Source: MVRE01 sp015660965
GTDB taxonomy: Archaea > Halobacteriota > Methanomicrobia > Methanomicrobiales > Methanospirillaceae
DNA: 64,000 nt
Direction: 5' to 3'
Assembly: GCA_050015095.1 (NCBI GenBank)
Contig: JBEKCC010000002.1
Span: 124,001 to 188,000 of the forward strand
Part shown: positions 26,481 through 35,271 of the stretch, piece after piece
Position numbering within the stretch: position 1 is the stretch's first letter
Layout: each line of letters starts with the position of its first letter
Made by a program: the position numbers and the translations under genes
Notes under the pieces: generated by a model
Database searches by the model: none
What the model was told of the DNA's origin: nothing
Seen by the model: only the letters and a program-made list of their open reading frames with translations

Positions 26481-26770
26481 AGACACTTCAACTCTTCATC
26501 TCTGGAAGAGTACAAAGTGTAGGATTCAGAGCGTGTATTCGTCGAATTGCTACCGATATGAATATTAGAGGAATGGTAATGAATCTTCCAGATGGTCGAG
26601 TCCAAGTTTATGCGACAGGAGAGCCGATTGTTTTAGAGAAATTTATATCAATGCTCTATGGTTGTCCGCGTGTATCGGTTAGAGATGTTCGCATAACTGA
26701 TGTAAATTTAAAACAATTTGACGATTTTTCTATCATTAAAGGAAATAGCCGGCTTCGTACAGGACTTTGA
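26477..26770 (+). CDS. acyP: Acylphosphatase
   Basis: 97 residues with the family signature at 9-17 (SGRVQSVGFR, the Arg binding phosphate) and the catalytic Asn in GMVMNLPDGRVQV. Typical length for a stand-alone acylphosphatase, which hydrolyses acyl-phosphate bonds such as carbamoyl or acetyl phosphate. It is coupled to the giant helical protein by an ATGA overlap. Its 3' end overlaps the 3' end of the convergent cas1 gene by 35 bases. Confidence 0.9.
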   Translation: MKTLQLFISGRVQSVGFRACIRRIATDMNIRGMVMNLPDGRVQVYATGEPIVLEKFISMLYGCPRVSVRDVRITDVNLKQFDDFSIIKGNSRLRTGL

Positions 26771-27686
26771 ACTCTTCATGATTCTGGAGGGCTTCCGAGA
26801 ATAGATACACCTGTTGATCAATACGATCGGTTTGGATAGATTTTTTAAAAACGTTGATTAATTGCTGTACTACTTCGTTAGAAAGTAAACAACGATCGGC
26901 ACTTATTTCATAATCATCCGAAGTCAATTTTTCGGATGCAAAACTGATAACAGGACTATCGATCATACTTGCTTTTTGCGGTTCAATAATGTCTTGTACT
27001 AATCCACCTTGCCCTTCATGGAGGATGCCAATATCTGGGTCTAAATGACAACCGAGAATTGAAACGCTGCAATTCCCGTAAAGCATTGCATACCCAATAG
27101 AGAGCATTGCGTTCACTGGGTCGCGTTGAAGCCGAATTTTCCTTTGCTTAAATCCTAATTCAGATGGAAGTGCTCTGGAAATGATCTCGTAATACATATC
27201 GGAGATCAATCGGTGAAGCCGTCTGACCTCATCTAATTTAATCAAATACTCCAATTCGTCGAGTGCGTTTTGGATAACCTGAAGCTCTCCTTCATAGAAC
27301 AACGGGTTTTTAACTGAGTCTTCGAGTTTTTGAAGAAAGAAAAGACGCGATTTGATTGAACCTTCTGAAAGCATAACTGCATACTTGTGTCGGTGAGCAT
27401 CCATCTGAAGGGGGCGCAACAAACTCTGAGCGTCATCGCCATAGGGACGAAGTATACCAACAGGTGTTCCATCAGCTTCAAAAAAAGAGATATAGATACC
27501 CTGTCTCAAAAGGTGATTGACAGTAGACGTATGAAGGGTATGGCCTCCAACGATAAGGAGATGTTTGAGACGGTCAATAGAATATTCCTTTGATCCGTCT
27601 TTTTGGAGGACGATAAGTTTTGTTGGACTTGATTTGATGTGTGCGCCGAAACCACTTACCAGAAACCATGGGATTTTAGATGACAT
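26736..27686 (-). CDS. Solo Cas1-family protein, divergent active site
   Basis: 316 residues, complete Cas1 layout. The N-terminal beta domain has LKHLLIVGGHTLHTSTVNHLL and ISFFEADGTPVG. The C-terminal helical domain has RLQRDPVNAMLSIGYAMLYG, LDPDIGILH and LVQDIIEP. The metal-binding His (223) and Asp (232) are kept, with a loop three residues shorter between them, but the first catalytic Glu (normally in a IEG-A-Y motif) aligns with His158. No cas2, effector genes or array lie nearby, so this is a solo Cas1. Cas1 integrases normally insert DNA at repeats; solo forms have been noted in methanogens, including those of casposons, but no polB or terminal repeats are visible here. Confidence 0.85.
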   Translation of the reverse strand: MSSKIPWFLVSGFGAHIKSSPTKLIVLQKDGSKEYSIDRLKHLLIVGGHTLHTSTVNHLLRQGIYISFFEADGTPVGILRPYGDDAQSLLRPLQMDAHRHKYAVMLSEGSIKSRLFFLQKLEDSVKNPLFYEGELQVIQNALDELEYLIKLDEVRRLHRLISDMYYEIISRALPSELGFKQRKIRLQRDPVNAMLSIGYAMLYGNCSVSILGCHLDPDIGILHEGQGGLVQDIIEPQKASMIDSPVISFASEKLTSDDYEISADRCLLSNEVVQQLINVFKKSIQTDRIDQQVYLFSEALQNHEEFKVLYEAGYFL

Positions 27687-27868
27687 CCTTCTCGAAAAAA
27701 CATCGGTTGTAATATTACATATCTACCTTCTTCCCCACGGATTAAATCATCGTTTTCAATCCTTTTTAATAATAAATATCGATTAGTGGGATTATTACCA
27801 TTTGTGTCAGACAGATCAAAACTCGCTAATTCAGTGCCAGATTTACAAAATACTCGAAATTGTGCCAT
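27656..27868 (-). CDS. Small ORF (70 aa) directly upstream of and overlapping cas1
   Basis: ATG at 27868 gives MAQFRVFCKSGTELASFDLS followed by DTNGNNPTNRYLLLKR and GEEGRYVILQPMFF. Its last 31 bases overlap the cas1 start. A plus-strand frame covers the same bases, but this one has the better protein-like pattern of strands and charged turns. It has no clear ribosome binding site. If real, it is the natural partner of the solo Cas1. Confidence 0.45.
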   Translation of the reverse strand: MAQFRVFCKSGTELASFDLSDTNGNNPTNRYLLLKRIENDDLIRGEEGRYVILQPMFFREGCHLKSHGFW

Positions 27869-28060
27869 TGATTCAAGGAAAGAAAACAGATGCGTTCGAT
27901 GGGAATAAACCATATATTGCTATACACAAACTTAGTGTGTACTATTCATCATTCTTCTACGCTATATCGACGGGTATACAGAATTTTACAATAAGGATCC
28001 ACATCATTAAAATTCAAAAATAGAGAGAGACCCCATTTTTTATCAATTGAATTTGCAGTT

Positions 28061-29497
28061 CTATTCAGGCATCGTTATTTTTCCCGATCGAAGTATACTG
28101 TGTTTGGAACTGAAGAGCACGTAAATACAGAGCCCAACTGCCATCCATACAATGAAACGGAGTAAGGTGACCAGTGGCAATACAGTAATCAGACCGAGAC
28201 AAAATAGCATACAAATGATGGGGACCAACGGAACAAACGGCGTGTGGAATGGACGGGGGGCATCTGGATGCGTGTGACGTAATACCATGACTGTTATAGC
28301 TACTAATATGAATGAGGAAAGAGTCCCAATATTTACGAGCTCCACAATTATTTGAAGCGGGAGAAGACCAGCTATCAGAGCGGTGGCAAAACCAGTTATA
28401 AGAGTGATAGTCACCGGTGTTCGGTACACAGGATGGACGTATGAGAATCTCTTTGGCAGCAGACCATCACGTGACATCGCAAAGAAGATCCGAGTCTGCC
28501 CAAAGAGACTAACTAACAAAACTGAGGTGAGACCAGCAATAGCTCCAACGGAAACAAGTGCAGAACCCCACGATATTCCAATTGCAGTGAGTGCAAAAGA
28601 GATTGGAGCATCCGTATTTTTAAGGGCATAATAGGGAACAATACCTGTTAGCACTGCTGAGACGGAGATGTATAGTATCATGACGACTACAGCACAACCG
28701 ATTATTCCGATTGGAATATTTCGACGAGGATCTTCGATCTCCTCTGATGCAGTTGTGACGGCATCAAACCCAATATACGCAAAGAAAACCACTGCAGCAC
28801 CAGAGAACACTCCTCCCCACCCATATGGGGTGAAGGGTGTATAGTTTGCGACATTGATGTGTCCAAAAGCAAGATAGAGAAATAAAAAAATAACACCCAA
28901 CTTGAGAAGCACAATCACATTATTTACCATGGCACTTTCTTTGACACCGAGTATCAGCAATCCAGTAATAACGAGGATGATGAATATCGCGGGAATATTG
29001 ATGATGCCACCTCGTATAAGCGGTGAATTCGTAAATGCTGTGGGTAGCATAAATCCGGCATTTTTAAGTAATTCGCTGACATACCCCGACCAACCTGCCG
29101 CAACAGCAGAGATGGCAAAGGCATATTCTAGGATCATATCCCAACCAATAATCCATGCCCAGATCTCTCCAAGACCTGCATATGCATAGGTATACGCACT
29201 TCCTGCACAGGGTACCATTGAAGCGAGTTCAACATAACACAACGCGGCAAAAAGTGCAGCAATACCAGATATTACAAATGAGAGTACGACCGCTGGACCG
29301 GCATAATTTGCTGCGGCGATTCCAGTAATAACAAATATTCCAGCCCCGATCGTTGCTCCAATTCCTAAAAGAAGAAGTTCAATAGGTGACAGTACTCGTT
29401 TTAATGTTGTACGCGTCGAGCATTCTTGGATCAACTCCATGAGCGGTTTCTTCTGGAAAAATGATCTAAACCGCTGATAAAAAGGTTGAGAAGTCAC
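28061..29497 (-). CDS. Amino acid permease, APC superfamily
   Basis: 478 residues with 12 predicted membrane helices. The family start LLLGIGATIGAGIFVITG, with the substrate-binding GxG bend of helix 1, and FFAYIGFDAVTTASEEIEDPRRNIPIGI are typical of the cationic/broad-specificity amino acid transporter group (YhdG/CAT type). It exchanges or imports amino acids; the substrate is not readable. Last helices end near FSSKHSILRSG. It has its own promoter region in the 149 bases before the divergent neighbourhood and no obvious operon partner. Confidence 0.9.
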   Translation of the reverse strand: MTSQPFYQRFRSFFQKKPLMELIQECSTRTTLKRVLSPIELLLLGIGATIGAGIFVITGIAAANYAGPAVVLSFVISGIAALFAALCYVELASMVPCAGSAYTYAYAGLGEIWAWIIGWDMILEYAFAISAVAAGWSGYVSELLKNAGFMLPTAFTNSPLIRGGIINIPAIFIILVITGLLILGVKESAMVNNVIVLLKLGVIFLFLYLAFGHINVANYTPFTPYGWGGVFSGAAVVFFAYIGFDAVTTASEEIEDPRRNIPIGIIGCAVVVMILYISVSAVLTGIVPYYALKNTDAPISFALTAIGISWGSALVSVGAIAGLTSVLLVSLFGQTRIFFAMSRDGLLPKRFSYVHPVYRTPVTITLITGFATALIAGLLPLQIIVELVNIGTLSSFILVAITVMVLRHTHPDAPRPFHTPFVPLVPIICMLFCLGLITVLPLVTLLRFIVWMAVGLCIYVLFSSKHSILRSGKITMPE

Positions 29498-29646
29498 ATT
29501 ATCATAAAAACTATCCTTTTCGTTTTAATAACTATGTCGTTATTTTCTGTGAATACACCGTTATTTTGCGAACAACCGGTCCTAAAAAGGACACAAAAAC
29601 CAATAAAAAATTTTCAATGATATGATAGGAAAATTCGTCCGTATAT

Positions 29647-30321
29647 TCATTTCAATGATTCAGAGAATTCCCTAACTTTTATTGATGCATCACGCATGAC
29701 GGGCGTTCCGTGTCCACTGAGCATGATATTAAAATCCAATTTCGCGATTTTTTGAATGGATTGTTTTACCTGATCCATATTTCTCGAGAATTTTGCTGGA
29801 GGGGCTTCAAGATGCCCATCTATATTCCGAATGGTATCTCCAACGAATAAAATGTCAAATTTTGGATCATACAAACAGATACTCCCGGGGGTGTGTCCCG
29901 GCGTATGAATGCAGGTCATACCTGCAATTTTATCATTGTCATGGAGAAGAATGTCAGGTTGAACAGGTTTGAATTTAAAAAATATTTTAAAAATACTGTA
30001 AATTAACCCCCATATCCCCCCAGGACCGGGCATTGGAACTTCTCCTGAGATATACCCTGCATCATCAGCATGAATTGCAATTTTTGCGCCTGAACTATCC
30101 CAGAGTTCATATGCATTTCCACTATGATCGAGATGATAATGGGTCAATATGATGGTCTCAATATCGGATGGTATGCAGTCAAGTGTATTTTTAAGGTAAT
30201 CTAAAATTTTTTGGGTCTTGTTGGGTAATCCTGTATCGATAAGTATCAATCCATCGCCTATAATGATATAACAATTTCCAACTACACCGTCGACTTGATG
30301 AACTCCTGGAATAAGTTCCAT
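29647..30321 (-). CDS. Metallo-beta-lactamase-fold hydrolase
   Basis: 224 residues with all metal-binding motifs: THYHLDHSG (H-x-H-x-D-H), TPGHTPGS, FVGDTI and SGHGTP. Family members hydrolyse thioesters, lactones or phosphoesters, or act in redox; the short loop after the first motif resembles glyoxalase II-like members. No substrate can be named. It stands alone between the permease and the paaK operon. Confidence 0.85.
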   Translation of the reverse strand: MELIPGVHQVDGVVGNCYIIIGDGLILIDTGLPNKTQKILDYLKNTLDCIPSDIETIILTHYHLDHSGNAYELWDSSGAKIAIHADDAGYISGEVPMPGPGGIWGLIYSIFKIFFKFKPVQPDILLHDNDKIAGMTCIHTPGHTPGSICLYDPKFDILFVGDTIRNIDGHLEAPPAKFSRNMDQVKQSIQKIAKLDFNIMLSGHGTPVMRDASIKVREFSESLK

Positions 30322-30760
30322 ACTTACACCGTACTGATCTATGACATATGATTACCAAATATTAAAGACTCAGTACTTGAATTTTCATCATTCGAATTAT
30401 TAAATTTGTATTTTAAGCAATATGAACAAAATACGTGTGTTCGATTTTAGACTTGTTGATTGATACTTGAAAAATTTTAAAAATCTTAGAGTTTTTGTCA
30501 ACATAAACGTGTTCAAAATTAAAAGTGATTATTTGCAAATGTGAGTATCTTCTTCTCCGTCTGAAATTCCCTTGCCATGCTATCGCATGACAATGCTTTT
30601 CTATCTCGCAAGAGTATGTACTGATACTTCATGCGATGGAATTCCCGGTTTAAATCAAGAGATTGCCATGATTATTTGTTTCGTCAATTGCGGAGAGTTT
30701 ATTATTCAAACGAGATCCGCCAATAGGTGTAACTTCACCTTATCTTTATAGAGGTGACAA
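30322..30760. other. Long leader/intergenic region before the paaK operon
   Basis: 439 bases with no convincing gene. It carries a 9-base inverted repeat, ATCGCATGA (30582-30590) and TCATGCGAT (30629-30637), separated by 38 bases. Two near-copies of GAATTCCC flank it (around 30564 and 30639). This could be a structured mRNA leader or a regulator-binding region for the downstream genes. The ribosome binding site GAGGTGA (30751-30757) precedes the first paaK. Confidence 0.45.
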
Positions 30761-32053
30761 ATGTTCTGGGACAAAAAAAATGAGACTCTTAAGGGAGAGA
30801 AATTGGAGGCGCTTCAACTTAAGCGTCTGAAACAAACGATTCGCCAATCGCAAAAAGTCGAGTTTTACAAAAAACGACTTGCAGAAAATAATATCCGGCC
30901 TGAGGACATTAAAACATTGGATGATATTCAGAAGATCCCTTTTACAAGAAAACAAGATTTACGAGATGGATATCCATTTGGGTTTTTAGCTGTACCATTA
31001 AAGAAAGTAGTAAGAATTCACACAACTTCTGGCACGACAGGAAAACCGACTGTTGTTGGGTATACTCGAAAGGATTTAGATACATGGGCAGATTTGATCG
31101 CACGAAACATGACGATGGTTGGTATAACTGACGATGACGTATTCCAGAACATGGTCAATTACGGTATGTTCACTGGTGGTTTAGGATTCCATTATGGCGC
31201 TGAAAAAATTGGAATGACCGTAATTCCGAGTGCGACAGGAAATACCAAACGCCAAATCGAGACGATGAAAGATTTTGGAGTAACAACCATTCATTGCACT
31301 CCTAGCTATGCGATGCACCTCTCAGAAGTCGCTGAAGAGATGCATGTCTCACTTGATAGTCTAAAGACCGGCATCTTTGGTGCTGAATCTTGGTCTGAGA
31401 CAATGCGTAAGTCCCTTGAAAATCGTCTTGAGATTACTGCCTATGACTCGTATGGCCTTTCAGAGCTTTTCGGACCGGGCGTTGCATTCGAGTGCCCAGA
31501 AAGGAATGGGTTGCATATTTGGCATGACGTTTTTCTGGTTGAGATCATAAACCCACAAACCGGCGAACAACTTGGAGATGGAGAACGCGGTGAACTTGTC
31601 GTGACACCGCTCGTGAAAGAGGCTATGCCACTCCTTCGGTATCGTATAGGAGATATTACAATGAAGATCGAGGATGATTGTGTCTGCAAGCGAGGTCAAA
31701 AGATTGCACGAATCACCGGTCGAAGCGATGATATGCTGGTCATTCGCGGCATTAATGTTTTCCCCTCGCAGATAGAGCATGTACTTCTAAAAATTCCAGA
31801 AGTGGGCAATCAGTTTATGGTCTATGTGGATAGAGTAAATCATTTGGATGAGATGACAGTAGACGTAGAGATCAATAGGGGCTATTTCAGTGGGGAGCTT
31901 GCGGATCTTACAAGGATCCAGAAGAAAGTTGTTAAGGAACTTGGGGATGCACTAGATCTCCGAACAACGGTAAAGCTTGTTGAACCGGGTTCGCTCCCCC
32001 GTTTCGAAGGTAAAGCTAAACGCGTTATTGACCAAAGAGGGGATAAAATATGA
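30761..32053 (+). CDS. paaK: Phenylacetate-CoA ligase-like enzyme, copy 1
   Basis: 430 residues of the adenylate-forming PaaK family. ATP motif TTSGTTGKPTVVGYT at about 86-100, then AYDSYGLSELFGPG, RYRIGD and IRGINVFPSQ near the C-terminus are all present. These enzymes charge arylacetates with CoA. In methanogens they are taken to activate aryl acids so that 2-oxoacid:ferredoxin oxidoreductases can reductively carboxylate them to make aromatic amino acids. Excellent ribosome binding site. First of three genes joined by stop/start overlaps. Confidence 0.9.
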   Translation: MFWDKKNETLKGEKLEALQLKRLKQTIRQSQKVEFYKKRLAENNIRPEDIKTLDDIQKIPFTRKQDLRDGYPFGFLAVPLKKVVRIHTTSGTTGKPTVVGYTRKDLDTWADLIARNMTMVGITDDDVFQNMVNYGMFTGGLGFHYGAEKIGMTVIPSATGNTKRQIETMKDFGVTTIHCTPSYAMHLSEVAEEMHVSLDSLKTGIFGAESWSETMRKSLENRLEITAYDSYGLSELFGPGVAFECPERNGLHIWHDVFLVEIINPQTGEQLGDGERGELVVTPLVKEAMPLLRYRIGDITMKIEDDCVCKRGQKIARITGRSDDMLVIRGINVFPSQIEHVLLKIPEVGNQFMVYVDRVNHLDEMTVDVEINRGYFSGELADLTRIQKKVVKELGDALDLRTTVKLVEPGSLPRFEGKAKRVIDQRGDKI

Positions 32054-33351
32054 AATCGTGGGATCCTCATATCGAGGAAATGCCAAAATCAGAACTTCAC
32101 CAGATGCAATATAAGTTATTAAAAAATCTCGTGAACCAACTTTATAGCTTTTCTCCTTTCTACCACAACAGGATGAAAGAGCAAAAAGTGCATCCTGATG
32201 ATATTCGGGAACTTTCCGATGTGATAAAACTTCCATTCATGTTTAAACGCGATTTGCGTGATTCTTATCCTGACAAGATCTTCATGGCATCACAAGAAGA
32301 ACTGGTCCGCTACCATGTCTCTTCGGGAACAACAGGAAAGCCGACGGTTGTTGGGTATACCCAGAATGACCTTAACAACTGGACAACCTCACTCGCCCGG
32401 GCATTGACTTCGGTAGGGTTAGGACGGGGAGATGTGATGCAGGTCAGTTACGGATACGGTCTGTTTACCGGAGGGTTAGGGTTGCACTATGGTGCTGAAA
32501 AGATAGGAGCAACAGTAATTCCAACAAGTGTAGGTAACACAGAACGACAAATCGAACTTATGCAGGACCTTCGTGCAACAGCAATTGCCTGTACCCCCTC
32601 TTACCTCCTTCACATGGGAGAAGTTGCCGAGAAAATGGGGGTTTCAATTAAAAAAGATACTAAATTGCGAGTGGGTATTCTCGGTGCTGAACCATGGACT
32701 GAAAGGATGAGAATCCGGATGGAAGATTGGTTGGGAATCAAAGCATACGATATTTATGGTACCAGCGAACTGTCAGGTCCGATGTTTACCGAATGCTCAG
32801 AACAGAAAGGATTCCATGTGTGGTCGGACCTTGCACTCGTGGAAATTGTCGATCCGAAGTCTGGTGAACAACTTGAACCTGGCGAGCGAGGAGAACTTAC
32901 TGTTACGATCCTTCAAAAAGAGGCAATGCCAATGATTCGATTCCGGATTGGTGATATCACGCAACTGAATGATGAGGTTTGCGGGTGCGGGAGAGCCCAT
33001 CCTCGTGTCGAGCGAATTCAAGGAAGGGTCGATGACATGCTCATCATACGGGGCATTAACGTCTTCCCATCACAGGTCGAGTATGCCCTTATGGCGATCC
33101 CAGGAGTTGGACAACACTTCCAGATCGTTGTCGATCGTAAAGGGGCACTCGATGATATGCTTGTCAGGGTTGAATTGAACAAGGAATCGATGTCTGACAA
33201 AATAACTGATCTCATGCTTGTTAGAGAGACAGTCGAACACAAGTTACGCAACGCACTAAACGTGAACGTAAATGTGGAACTCGTGGAAACGGGTTCGTTG
33301 CCGCGATTTGAAGGGAAGGCAAAGAGAGTGATTGATAAGAGGTCATTGTAA
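32050..33351 (+). CDS. paaK: Phenylacetate-CoA ligase-like enzyme, copy 2
   Basis: 433 residues, a paralogue of the preceding gene with the same motifs (SSGTTGKPTVVGYT, YDIYGTSELSGP, RFRIGD, IRGINVFPSQ) and an extra CGCGR near residue 318 that suggests a metal-binding loop. Its ATG overlaps the stop of copy 1. Two copies may handle different aryl acids, such as phenylacetate and indoleacetate, or form a heteromer; neither is shown by the sequence. Confidence 0.9.
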   Translation: MKSWDPHIEEMPKSELHQMQYKLLKNLVNQLYSFSPFYHNRMKEQKVHPDDIRELSDVIKLPFMFKRDLRDSYPDKIFMASQEELVRYHVSSGTTGKPTVVGYTQNDLNNWTTSLARALTSVGLGRGDVMQVSYGYGLFTGGLGLHYGAEKIGATVIPTSVGNTERQIELMQDLRATAIACTPSYLLHMGEVAEKMGVSIKKDTKLRVGILGAEPWTERMRIRMEDWLGIKAYDIYGTSELSGPMFTECSEQKGFHVWSDLALVEIVDPKSGEQLEPGERGELTVTILQKEAMPMIRFRIGDITQLNDEVCGCGRAHPRVERIQGRVDDMLIIRGINVFPSQVEYALMAIPGVGQHFQIVVDRKGALDDMLVRVELNKESMSDKITDLMLVRETVEHKLRNALNVNVNVELVETGSLPRFEGKAKRVIDKRSL

Positions 33352-33785
33352 TGGACGTAAAAAAATATGTAATTAAACAGATATCGGTGTTTTCTGAAAA
33401 CCGACCCGGGCGACTTGCAGCTATTGCTCATGCCCTGGGAGAAGAGAAGGTCAATATACTCGCGTTCTCCATTGCTGAAGCGAACGGGTTTGGTGTGGTG
33501 CGAGCATTGGTTGACCAACCCGATAAGGCATACAAGAAATTATCATCGATCGGATTCAATGTCGCGTTTACTGATGTGATAGCTGTTCGTATGGAGGACC
33601 GACCGGGTGGACTCTATGAGATCGCCAAGATGCTTGGCGATGCAAACATCAATATTGAATACTCGTATGCATATTCAGGAAAAGAGGGTGCTGTCCTCAT
33701 ATTACGTGTCGATCAAGTTATTGATGCAATTGAGAAGATTTCAAAATCCGGGGCAACACTTATTGAGAGTTCGGTCTTCCATTAA
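33351..33785 (+). CDS. Tandem ACT-domain regulatory protein
   Basis: 144 residues made of two ACT domains: residues about 8-70 (ISVFSENRPGRLAAIAHALGEEKVNIL) and about 78-140 (VRMEDRPGGLYEIAKMLGDANINIEY). The RPG and N-I motifs line the amino-acid binding site. The start overlaps the paaK copy 2 stop. It probably senses an aromatic amino acid and regulates the CoA ligases, an inference from the operon. Confidence 0.9.
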   Translation: MDVKKYVIKQISVFSENRPGRLAAIAHALGEEKVNILAFSIAEANGFGVVRALVDQPDKAYKKLSSIGFNVAFTDVIAVRMEDRPGGLYEIAKMLGDANINIEYSYAYSGKEGAVLILRVDQVIDAIEKISKSGATLIESSVFH

Positions 33786-33793
33786 AAGAATAA

Positions 33794-35080
33794 TCACTTC
33801 TTTTCCCATTTTATCAAATCAGCAACCTGTGAAAGTGTACTACCGCGTCGAATCTCTTCTCTGATTCGTTCCTCATTTTTCTGAACCTCTAATGCACGCC
33901 GGGCAATCTCATAGGCACGCTCTTTCAGAATCACAACGACACCACTTTCATCCCCAACAATCCAATCCCCTGGATTTACAACTTGGCCTGCACATCGAAT
34001 CTCGGCATTGATTTCGCCAAACCCTTTTGGCTCACCTGCATTTGGGACGATCGCTTTTGCAAAGAGTGGAAACTTCGTTTTACGGATATCATCAACATCT
34101 CTCACGGCACCATCTATAACAACCCCGGCAATCCCTTTTTTTATACAGCTCAATGTTGCCAATTCCCCCCACGGTGCAATATGGGTTGCACCATCGTTAT
34201 TGATGACAATCACATCACCTGCTGAAGCGACATCAATAGCTTCCACGGGTTTTGCCCAGTCACCAGCGAAGGTTTGAACGGTTACTGCCTTTCCTACCAT
34301 TTTCACATCGCCACAGATAGACAGAATTCCTTCCATTGCACCTTTTCTGTGCATCGCATCAGAAATGTTCGGTGAAGAAACCTTTAAAAAAATTTCTCGG
34401 ATTTTATCATCTAGAGAGATTTTCTGAACTTTTTGAATCGGGGGATTGTCGATTGCGTTCTTAATTGCAAGGGTAGATGCAGTTACATCCGCTGATCGTA
34501 TGATTGCTCCACCTACGATAATTATTGAGGCACCGTGTTGTACCGCTTGTGCTGCTGTTACTGCATCTAGCCCACCTGCGACAGCGATAGGAACTGTAAC
34601 CTCTTCAGAAATCGAGGAGAGGAGATCAATTGAGCTCTTTCCCATCATCTGCTGGTCAATGCCGACATGGGCTATGATGATATCAACACCCATTGATTCG
34701 AGCTGTTTAGCACGGCGAACCGGCTTAGGAGTATTAATCAGATCCGCCATCAGTTTGACACCATAGAGATGTGCAGCTCGTACCGCCTCAGCAATAACGG
34801 AGTCATCAGCATCCGCAAGTAAACAGATAAATCCGGCACCAGCTTTTGCAGCCATTTCTACCTCAAGAGTTCCCGTGTCTGCAATCTTCATGTCGGCAAT
34901 AATGGCATGGTCGGGAAAATGTGCTTTGAGTGCCCGGACAGCCTGCATCCCTTCACTTTTTATCAACGGGGTTCCTGCTTCTATCCAATCCGCCCCCCCA
35001 CTCACTGCTTCATCAGCAATCTGTATAGCACGGCTCAATTCAGTGAGATCAAGTGCCACTTGCAGGACCGGTCGTTTCAT
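33794..35080 (-). CDS. Bifunctional 3-hexulose-6-phosphate synthase / RraA-like domain protein
   Basis: 428 residues. The first about 210 form a beta-barrel of the HPS/KGPDC family (LQVALDL, IIADMKIADTG as the DxKxxD catalytic motif, GVDIIIAHVG, VAGGLDAVTA). HPS condenses formaldehyde with ribulose 5-phosphate or works in reverse for ribulose 5-phosphate supply in archaea without the oxidative pentose phosphate pathway. The last about 200 residues are an RraA/DlpA-like domain (SDAMHRKGAMEG, GDVIVINNDGATHIAPWGELA, GVVIDGAVRDVDDI). This fusion is known in methanogens and annotated as HPS plus ribonuclease-regulator-like; the second activity is unproven. Confidence 0.88.
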   Translation of the reverse strand: MKRPVLQVALDLTELSRAIQIADEAVSGGADWIEAGTPLIKSEGMQAVRALKAHFPDHAIIADMKIADTGTLEVEMAAKAGAGFICLLADADDSVIAEAVRAAHLYGVKLMADLINTPKPVRRAKQLESMGVDIIIAHVGIDQQMMGKSSIDLLSSISEEVTVPIAVAGGLDAVTAAQAVQHGASIIIVGGAIIRSADVTASTLAIKNAIDNPPIQKVQKISLDDKIREIFLKVSSPNISDAMHRKGAMEGILSICGDVKMVGKAVTVQTFAGDWAKPVEAIDVASAGDVIVINNDGATHIAPWGELATLSCIKKGIAGVVIDGAVRDVDDIRKTKFPLFAKAIVPNAGEPKGFGEINAEIRCAGQVVNPGDWIVGDESGVVVILKERAYEIARRALEVQKNEERIREEIRRGSTLSQVADLIKWEKK

Positions 35081-35202
35081 ACCCAGAGATTATGAAATGC
35101 CAGTGCATAAGGATTGTTGACCAATGAACACGATTACTGAATGGTAAAAAAATGAGAAGCATCCCCGCTGAAAATATACCAATAATTATCATGTATTTTG
35201 AA

Positions 35203-35220
35203 GCGATTACTTTAAATCGC
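35203..35220 (+). promoter_or_regulatory. Promoter with inverted repeat around the TATA box
   Basis: GCGATT (35203-35208) and AATCGC (35215-35220) flank an A/T core that reads as the TATA element (CTTTAAAT). A regulator binding here would block TBP. Another half-like GCGAT occurs near 35242. The gene served is the DUF475 membrane protein at 35272. Confidence 0.35.
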
Positions 35221-35271
35221 AAATTTCCAATATTTTAAGACGCGATAAAACACACATACAATTCGCACTCC

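Noticed and set aside
27802..28023. Plus-strand frame upstream of cas1
   Set aside because: Competes with the minus-strand 70-residue frame; it lacks a ribosome binding site and ends in Ile/Lys-rich AT sequence.
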